From a bacterium (GTDB lineage Bacteria; Patescibacteriota; Minisyncoccia; UBA6257; 2-01-FULL-56-20), in assembly GCA_021817655.1 (NCBI GenBank), contig JAKAGE010000020.1, positions 1 to 12,280 on the forward strand: 12,280 nt of DNA, read 5' to 3'. Of this stretch, positions 1-4,607 are shown in pieces. Under the pieces are notes generated by a model. That model did not search any database. It was given only the letters and a program-made list of their open reading frames with translations, and was not told the DNA's origin. Made by a program: the position numbers and the translations under genes. Each line of letters opens with the position of its first letter. The stretch's first letter is position 1.

Positions 1-1
1 C

Positions 2-874
2 GATGCCGCCATTCTTCCGCCTGCGCGAGGGATGGAAAACCGTTCCGAGCACGAGACCGCGCACGCGATCGCAAATGAGGCGGCGAAGCGGAATATGGCT
101 ACGGAAGAATTCCCGGAGGTACACGTAGTGAAGGGCGGCGGGCTGACGTCCGATCGCGGCAGCGACCATTTTGCCGTTGGAAGCCGGAAGCTGCTTGAGG
201 GGCAGGGCGTTGCGTTTCCGGAGGAATTTCTCGCGGCCGCGGTAGAACGCGAGGCCCGGGGCGAAACCCCCGTGTTCATTGCAAAGAACGGCGCGCTCAT
301 GGGCGGCATCTTTGTCGCCGATACGCTGCGGCCGGAGACGCCCGCGGCCGTCGGCATCCTCCAGCGGGAAGGATATGACCTGCGCATCCTGACCGGCGAC
401 GACCGCGCCGTCGCGCGCTATGTCGCGGGCATCCTGAAGCTTCCGGACGGGACGGTCATGGCGAACCTTTCCCCGGAGGACAAGATCGCGGAGATCAAAA
501 GCCTGGAGGCGAAGCGGGAGCGTACGATCATGGTGGGGGACGGTATCAATGACGCACCGGCTCTTTCCGCGGCGACGGTAGGCATCGCCATGGGCGTGCG
601 GGGGACGGACCTTGCCACGAACGCCGCAGGCGTCGTCCTGGTGGAGGAGGATTTCCTCAAGATCCCGGAGGTGATCGCGCATGCGAAGCGCATCGTGTCT
701 GTCATCAAGGAAGATCTTGTCGTCGCCACGGTCGTCCATGTCGCGGCGGGGGCGCTTTCGGCGTTCGGCATCATCACGCTTCTCCAGACCGCAGCGTTCC
801 ATGAGGCGAGTTCCGTGATCGTTCTCCTGAACACCGCGCGCCTTTTTTCCGTACGCCGGGGCCGTCGGGCGTGA
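2..874 (+). CDS. Heavy-metal P1B-type ATPase, C-terminal part (5' end outside window)
   Basis: This is the last 290 residues of an integral-membrane metal-exporting ATPase. The frame is open from base 2, so the first internal ATG (position 32) is not the real start. Visible in order: the nucleotide-binding domain with a SEH motif near base 45 and a GGG turn near base 135; the P-domain with LTGDD (about 387-404) and the hinge motif GDGINDAPAL (about 536-565); then two hydrophobic segments ending in HEASSVIVLLNTARLF. The phosphorylation motif DKTGT and the CPC/SPC metal helix lie upstream. The HEASS stretch resembles the HEGxT helix of P1B-4 (Co/Zn/Cd-type) pumps more than Cu pumps, but the metal cannot be assigned without the SPC/CPC helix. 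The usual HP dipeptide of the N-domain reads HE here. The TGA stop is also the TG element of the next gene's promoter. Confidence 0.93.
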   Translation, partial: DAAILPPARGMENRSEHETAHAIANEAAKRNMATEEFPEVHVVKGGGLTSDRGSDHFAVGSRKLLEGQGVAFPEEFLAAAVEREARGETPVFIAKNGALMGGIFVADTLRPETPAAVGILQREGYDLRILTGDDRAVARYVAGILKLPDGTVMANLSPEDKIAEIKSLEAKRERTIMVGDGINDAPALSAATVGIAMGVRGTDLATNAAGVVLVEEDFLKIPEVIAHAKRIVSVIKEDLVVATVVHVAAGALSAFGIITLLQTAAFHEASSVIVLLNTARLFSVRRGRRA

Positions 875-880
875 TATAAT
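872..880 (+). promoter_or_regulatory. Extended -10 promoter of the MFS gene, overlapping the ATPase stop codon
   Basis: TGATATAAT matches the extended -10 consensus TGnTATAAT exactly. TGA is the stop codon of the ATPase gene. The -10 ends 8 bases before the ATG at 889, so a transcript starting 6-8 bases downstream would have almost no leader. No -35 hexamer is recognisable at the usual spacing. Confidence 0.65.
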
Positions 881-888
881 CTGTTCCT

Positions 889-2061
889 ATGGACACCGAG
901 GAACGGAGCCGGGGGCGAAGCGTAGTTTTCGTGGCTGCCGCCCGCATCGCCCGTAGCGTGGCGGCGGGCATGATCAATATCGCGTTTCCGTACTATATTC
1001 TCGTCGATCTGCATTATGGCGCGTCCGTCATCGGACTCATTTACGTGGCGGCGACGATCGCGACGGCGGCCCTCAGCTTTTTTGTGGGCGTGGCGACCGA
1101 CACGGTGGGGAAGCGGAGCACGCTGCTCGTGACGAGCGCACTGCTCCCCGTGAGCGCGCTTATGGTTTATTTTGCCCATGGCCTTTGGATGGTCGTGCCG
1201 GCGGCGATGATCGGCGGCTACTCCGCGACGGGGTCCCTTGCGGGTGGCGGGGTCGGCGGAGCGGTCCAGCCGGTGCAGAACGCCGTGCTCGCGGACCTTG
1301 TGCCCAGGGAGCGCCGCACCGGATATTTTTCCTTCTTATCGTTCCTTGCCGGCGCGGCGGGCGCGGGCGGCGCGCTCATCGCGCAATTTTTCAGCGTCCA
1401 GGAACTGTTTCTCGTCGCGGCATTCATTGCGGCGCTTGGCATGCCGCTCCTCTTTTTCGTCCGCGTAACGGAACGGAAGGGGGAGTTTCGCAGATTGAAG
1501 ACCAAGCGGACGATCGGTGAATTCAGCGTGACCGGCATGCTGAACGGGTTCGCGCAAGGGCTCGTCATCCCGTTCCTCGTTCCGTTTTTCCTCATCGTAT
1601 ATCACGTGCCGAAGGCGGAGATGGCGGTCTACGCGTTCTGGAGCGGGCTCATCGGAGCGTTCGCACTCCTTTCCGCGCCGCTCTTCGAACGCCTATTCGG
1701 TTTTGTGAGAAGCATGCTTGTTACGCGCGGGATCGGAACGGTGCTCATGGTGCTTTTCCCGATCGTCCGGTTCCTCCCGTTCTCCATCTTTGTCTACCTC
1801 GTCGCGCCGGCGTTCCGCATTGCCGCGGTGCCGATCCAGCAGGCCGAGCTCACGCGCCGCGTAGATGATGACGAGATGGGGCGTGCGCTCGGCACGAACC
1901 AGGTTGCGCGGCTTGTCGCGTCATCGGCGGCCACCGGCATGAGCGGCTACCTCATCGATGGCGCGCTGCTCGAGATCCCGTTCTTTGTCTACGGCATCAT
2001 CATGGCGGCGAACCTCTATCTTTATGTGAGGTTTTTCGGGCAGAAGAAGCAGGCCGGATAA
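889..2061 (+). CDS. Major facilitator superfamily (MFS) transporter
   Basis: A 390-residue polytopic inner-membrane protein, about the usual length for a 12-helix MFS carrier. Hydrophobic segments run throughout. The loop between helices 2 and 3 carries the family motif A as GVATDTVGKR (residues 67-76). The loop after helix 4 has LADLVPRERRTGYFSF (134-149), and a second-half counterpart reads RRVDDDEMGRALGTNQ (323-338), typical of drug or metabolite exporters. The substrate cannot be told from sequence. The ATG at 889 is chosen because the ORF begins there and a perfect extended -10 sits 8 bases upstream; there is no Shine-Dalgarno. It follows the metal ATPase by 14 bases but has its own promoter. 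Its TAA stop is inside the left arm of the hairpin at 2055-2098. Confidence 0.9.
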   Translation: MDTEERSRGRSVVFVAAARIARSVAAGMINIAFPYYILVDLHYGASVIGLIYVAATIATAALSFFVGVATDTVGKRSTLLVTSALLPVSALMVYFAHGLWMVVPAAMIGGYSATGSLAGGGVGGAVQPVQNAVLADLVPRERRTGYFSFLSFLAGAAGAGGALIAQFFSVQELFLVAAFIAALGMPLLFFVRVTERKGEFRRLKTKRTIGEFSVTGMLNGFAQGLVIPFLVPFFLIVYHVPKAEMAVYAFWSGLIGAFALLSAPLFERLFGFVRSMLVTRGIGTVLMVLFPIVRFLPFSIFVYLVAPAFRIAAVPIQQAELTRRVDDDEMGRALGTNQVARLVASSAATGMSGYLIDGALLEIPFFVYGIIMAANLYLYVRFFGQKKQAG

Positions 2062-2098
2062 CAATGACGGCACCTTCCGGTGCCATCATTGTTATCCG
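2055..2098. terminator. Bidirectional hairpin between convergent genes, containing both stop codons
   Basis: Arms GGATAACAATGA (2056-2067) and TCATTGTTATCC (2086-2097) are exact reverse complements. An inner GGCACC/GGTGCC pair follows, separated by one C/A mismatch, with a TTCC loop (2075-2078), and an outer C-G pair closes the stem. The stem is about 19 pairs. The left arm includes the TAA of the MFS gene and the right arm the TAA of the 38-residue gene. There is no clear T-run on either side, so it may act as a 3'-end stabiliser as well as a terminator. Confidence 0.75.
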
Positions 2099-2208
2099 CG
2101 CTTCTTCGCTGCTTTTGCCTCGAGCATCTTCTTCTTCGCCTCCAGGCGCTTCTTCGTTTTCTTGGAGTGCGATGTCTGGAGATTGATCCAATGTCCGCGT
2201 TTCGGCAT
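2092..2208 (-). CDS. Small lysine-rich basic protein, 38 aa, unknown function
   Basis: An ORF of 38 residues beginning MPKRGHWINLQTSHSKK and ending LEAKAAKKRG, with 11 Lys, 3 Arg and only 2 Glu. The second half looks helical and highly basic, like a nucleic-acid-binding or histone-tail-like peptide. I do not recognise a named family. Support for being real: an own extended -10 promoter at 2287-2295, a convincing hairpin at its 3' end that contains its stop codon, and the same strand and order as the SET-domain gene just upstream. The ATG has no Shine-Dalgarno and lies about 80 bases downstream of the promoter, after a GC-rich hairpin. It could be a ribosome-associated peptide, a nucleoid peptide, or a substrate of the neighbouring SET methyltransferase; the last is only inference. 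Confidence 0.6.
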   Translation of the reverse strand: MPKRGHWINLQTSHSKKTKKRLEAKKKMLEAKAAKKRG

Positions 2209-2253
2209 GGTGATGATGTTTTATGATGATTATCGTTCGGCCTATCGACCTAT

Positions 2254-2269
2254 GGCCGCACCTGCGGCC
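2254..2269 (-). promoter_or_regulatory. GC hairpin in the leader of the 38-residue gene
   Basis: On the transcribed (minus) strand, GGCCGC-AGGT-GCGGCC forms a perfect 6-pair all-GC stem. A further GGCCG at 2238-2242 can pair with the second arm instead, so two stems compete. No T-run follows, so it is not a simple terminator. Any role in control of the small gene is inferred. Confidence 0.4.
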
Positions 2270-2286
2270 GGGGAACTTTCATACGC

Positions 2287-2295
2287 ATTATAGCA
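2287..2295 (-). promoter_or_regulatory. Extended -10 promoter of the 38-residue gene, overlapping the SET stop codon
   Basis: TGCTATAAT on the minus strand is a perfect TGnTATAAT. It overlaps the TAA stop of the SET gene. Transcription from here would give a leader of roughly 70 bases before the ATG at 2208, containing the hairpin at 2254-2269. Confidence 0.6.
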
Positions 2296-2704
2296 GACCC
2301 CGGTGTTTCTCGCAGCGGCATCCCTTCGGCCCGATGTGTTCGTCGAAATACTCTTTCCCGTAATCGTAGGCGAGCTCGGCCCCTTTCTTGATGCGCTTCC
2401 GGGAGAAGATGAACACCCTCCCGGCATGCACGATCGCTTCGCAGTTCGGCCTGCAGGAATGGTTGATATAGCGGGCGGGATTCGTGCGGACGTTTCCGTC
2501 AATCGTTTTCCGTTTATTGACCTCGAAGAGATATTTGCCGCTGCCTTCATCCGCTTCTTTTCCCGCCAATATGCGACCCGTATATTCGATGACGCAGACC
2601 CCTTTGGGGATCTCTTCGCCGGCGAACAGCCCTATTCCCGCGGACGAGCGCCGCGGCAAAAGCCTATGCCCGCGCGGGGTATATTTGGAGATGCGTTTCT
2701 TCAT
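2288..2704 (-). CDS. SET-domain protein (putative protein lysine methyltransferase)
   Basis: A 138-residue stand-alone SET domain. In order: SSAGIGLFAGEEIPKG (20-35), the opening S-adenosylmethionine-binding part; YINHSCRPNC (79-88) with the core NHSC motif; ELAYDYG (110-116) with the catalytic-site Tyr; and a short post-SET-like tail GCRCEKHRG (128-136). In eukaryotic post-SET, CxCx4CRG holds zinc together with the Cys of NHSC. Here the tail is shortened and His134 replaces the third Cys, so a C84/C129/C131/H134 site is possible. The family transfers methyl groups from SAM to lysine side chains; bacterial examples include chlamydial NUE. The ATG at 2704 is only 3 bases after the tRNA-Asn 3' end, with no Shine-Dalgarno, so the gene is probably co-transcribed with the tRNA. 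The target is unknown; the adjacent lysine-rich protein is a candidate. Confidence 0.88.
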   Translation of the reverse strand: MKKRISKYTPRGHRLLPRRSSAGIGLFAGEEIPKGVCVIEYTGRILAGKEADEGSGKYLFEVNKRKTIDGNVRTNPARYINHSCRPNCEAIVHAGRVFIFSRKRIKKGAELAYDYGKEYFDEHIGPKGCRCEKHRGLL

Positions 2705-2707
2705 CTG

Positions 2708-2779
2708 CTCCGCGACCAGGACTCGAACCTGGAACCATCGCCTTAACAGGGCGCCGCTCTACCATTGAGCTATCGCGGA
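2708..2779 (-). tRNA. tRNA-Asn (anticodon GTT)
   Basis: A 72-nt cloverleaf: acceptor TCCGCGA/TCGCGGA, D stem GCTC/GAGC, anticodon loop CTGTTAA giving GTT, 5-base variable loop, T stem CCAGG/CCTGG with loop TTCGAGT, discriminator G as usual for Asn. The outermost anticodon-stem pair (27-43) is a G-A mismatch. The 3' CCA is not encoded (the next bases are CAG), so it must be added after processing. The SET ORF begins 3 bases downstream. Confidence 0.95.
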
Positions 2780-2794
2780 ATGAATCCGGTTATC

Positions 2795-2824
2795 AGTGTA
2801 GCAAAGAACAAGCGCACTTTTCAA
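2795..2824 (-). promoter_or_regulatory. Promoter of tRNA-Asn (and probably the SET gene)
   Basis: On the minus strand, TTGAAA (2819-2824) lies 18 bases from TACACT (2795-2800), which is preceded by TGC, giving an extended -10. Transcription would begin a few bases upstream of the mature tRNA 5' end at 2779. Confidence 0.65.
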
Positions 2825-2850
2825 GCCCCGCTGCAATGATTCTTTGATTT

Positions 2851-2868
2851 GCGGATGAGTTAATCCGC
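2851..2868 (-). terminator. Short hairpin around the stop codon of the 2860-3519 gene
   Basis: GCGGAT (2851-2856) and ATCCGC (2863-2868) are exact reverse complements with a 6-base loop that holds the TAA stop of the upstream gene. No T-run follows on the minus strand, so termination strength is uncertain. Confidence 0.4.
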
Positions 2869-3519
2869 TTTCGGCGGCAGCTGCACCGTGAGCGTTCCGT
2901 CCGGGTTCTGCACGATTTCGAAAAGGATGTTCGAAGTGCCGCCGGTCGTGAGGAGGAACGGAAACGCGGTCGGGTCGGCGACGCTGAAGACCACCTGTTG
3001 GCCGCTGTATGTCTCGCCCGGCGAGCCGGTGCATGATCCGGTATCGGGGAAAACGAATTGGGAGGTGATTGGGGGCGAGAGGTCGCCCTGTTCGTCGGCG
3101 ATGAGCCGCAGGTCGAGCGGCACGCATTCTGCGACCGAGCCCATTGCCACCTGGACGGAAAGGGTGATCTGAGTGCCGGTGATGGTCGCGCCGGTGATGG
3201 TCAGTGTTTCATTGCCCTCTTGCCACGCGATGGGAGCCGCGGCGGCGATAGTGGACGATCCGGATGCGACCGACGATGATGCGGTGGAGCTTGCGGCGAG
3301 CCCAAGAGATGAGGATGCGGTGCCGCTCCCGTTTACCGTGGAGGTCGTGTTCGGGGTGCTCGTAGAAAATATCGATGCGTCCGGGCCGCCGATCGGGGAG
3401 CTTACCACATAAGTGCCGGCGCTGCCGACGAACACCATGTATGCCGTGATGGCCCCGAGGATGACCGCGATCACGACGAGCGCGACGAGGACGGAGGAGA
3501 GAGTCAGCTTCATGGGCAT
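2860..3519 (-). CDS. Membrane-anchored exported protein, unknown function
   Basis: 219 residues. One strong hydrophobic segment (about 9-31) after MPMKLTLSS looks like an uncleaved N-terminal anchor with the rest outside the membrane. A Ser/Thr/Ala-rich linker follows (about 40-95), then a beta-strand-rich domain (about 96-219) starting near WQEGNETLTITGATITG, with two cysteines (C132, C163) that could form a disulfide. The strand pattern is reminiscent of the DUF4352-type immunoglobulin-like fold, but I cannot confirm this. The start at 3519 is favoured over the second ATG two codons later because it lies exactly 6 bases after a perfect extended -10, giving a leaderless mRNA. It lies 46 bases after nrdB but appears to be its own transcription unit. 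Confidence 0.8.
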   Translation of the reverse strand: MPMKLTLSSVLVALVVIAVILGAITAYMVFVGSAGTYVVSSPIGGPDASIFSTSTPNTTSTVNGSGTASSSLGLAASSTASSSVASGSSTIAAAAPIAWQEGNETLTITGATITGTQITLSVQVAMGSVAECVPLDLRLIADEQGDLSPPITSQFVFPDTGSCTGSPGETYSGQQVVFSVADPTAFPFLLTTGGTSNILFEIVQNPDGTLTVQLPPKAD

Positions 3520-3525
3520 GCTTCT

Positions 3526-3534
3526 ATTATATCA
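3526..3534 (-). promoter_or_regulatory. Extended -10 promoter giving a leaderless mRNA for the 2860-3519 gene
   Basis: TGATATAAT on the minus strand is a perfect TGnTATAAT. Six bases (AGAAGC) separate it from the ATG at 3519, so the expected first transcribed base is at or next to the A of the start codon. Confidence 0.7.
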
Positions 3535-3565
3535 CCACCGAAGATCGGGCGCGGCTCGTGTCCCG

Positions 3566-4558
3566 CTATTCTTTCTTCTTTCCCGTCGCGTGTCCGTCCA
3601 CTTCGTATGACGTGTTCTGCGCCTCGAAGAAATTGACGAGCTCAAGCACGTCCGTCGCGCCGCTCATCCATTTCGCCGGGTTCTTCGCGCCGTAGTGCGC
3701 CCCGATGCCGAGCTCCTCGAGCCGGCGGTCCGCGACGTACTGCACGTACTGGTTCACGTAGTCCGCGTTCAGGCCGAGGATGCCGCGCGGAAAGAGGTCC
3801 TTGTTGTATGCGACCTCGAGGTCGACGCCCTGCACGACGATGTTCTTGATCTCGTCCGCGAACTCGCGGGTGAGGATGTCGTTGTTCTCTTCGAGGATGT
3901 TCTGAATGAGGTTCATGCCGAACTTGAGGTGGAGCGATTCGTCGCGGAGCACCCAATTGATGAGCGACCCGAGGTTGCGGAGCTGGTTGCGCTGGCGGAA
4001 CGAGAGCACCACCATGAATCCGCTGTAGAACCAGATGCCTTCCATCACGATGTTCGTCGCGACGAGGTTGCGGATGAAATCCTTTTTGCCCTCCGGCGTC
4101 GAGACGTCGAGCGTGTCCTCCGTCATCCGCTTCATGTAGTGGTTGATGTAGTCCTCCTTCGCCTTCATGGAAGGGATGTTCGTATGGAGGCTGAACGCCT
4201 TGTCGCGGTCGATAGGGAACGTCTCAAGCACGTATTCGAACGCGACGCAGTGGTTCGCCTCTTCCCACATCTGTTTCGCGAGGTAGAGATGGCACTCGGG
4301 GGATTTGAGGTACGGATAGATGCCGAGCGCGATCGAGCGGTTGACGATGAGCTCCGCGGGGTTGAAGAACGAGATGAGGAATTCCACGGCGTGCCGCTCG
4401 TCGTCAGTCATCTTTTCCCAGTCGTACAGGTCTTCCTTAAGCGCGATCTCGTGCGGGAACCACGTGTTGCGCACCGCCTGGTTGTAGAGGTCGTACGCCC
4501 ACTGGTAGTGGATGGGGTGGATGTTCATGTCCTCCGGGGACGCTTTGCCGATCAACAT
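3566..4558 (-). CDS. nrdB: Ribonucleotide reductase small (radical-generating) subunit, class Ic-like
   Basis: A 330-residue ferritin-like R2 protein that starts the radical used by NrdA to make deoxyribonucleotides. Predicted metal ligands by motif: E69 (FFNPAELIVN), E100 and H103 (EEANH), E173 (VMEGIWFY), E207 and H210 (RDESLH). W33 in TWFPHEI and Y318 near the C terminus fit the radical-transfer path. Two features depart from the usual class Ia pattern: the first ligand is Glu rather than Asp, and the residue four after H103, where the radical Tyr normally sits, is F107. Together these match class Ic (Chlamydia-type Mn/Fe) enzymes. The C terminus ends GKKKE instead of an acidic tail. The ATG at 4558 is 49 bases after nrdA; there is no Shine-Dalgarno, and M11 (MNIHPIHY) is an alternative start. 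Confidence 0.95.
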   Translation of the reverse strand: MLIGKASPEDMNIHPIHYQWAYDLYNQAVRNTWFPHEIALKEDLYDWEKMTDDERHAVEFLISFFNPAELIVNRSIALGIYPYLKSPECHLYLAKQMWEEANHCVAFEYVLETFPIDRDKAFSLHTNIPSMKAKEDYINHYMKRMTEDTLDVSTPEGKKDFIRNLVATNIVMEGIWFYSGFMVVLSFRQRNQLRNLGSLINWVLRDESLHLKFGMNLIQNILEENNDILTREFADEIKNIVVQGVDLEVAYNKDLFPRGILGLNADYVNQYVQYVADRRLEELGIGAHYGAKNPAKWMSGATDVLELVNFFEAQNTSYEVDGHATGKKKE

Positions 4559-4607
4559 GGTAGTTGGGTAAGGATAATCTTTTTTGTTTGCAATGTCGAC
4601 CTGGTGG

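Noticed and set aside
774..977. Minus-strand ORFs overlapping the ATPase-MFS junction
   Set aside because: Shadow frames of two well-supported plus-strand genes, without domains.
2250..2282. Ten-codon leader ORF (MKVPRPQVRP) before the 38-residue gene
   Set aside because: Its ATG lies only 4 bases after the -10, so it is probably upstream of or at the transcript start; too weak to annotate as an attenuation peptide.
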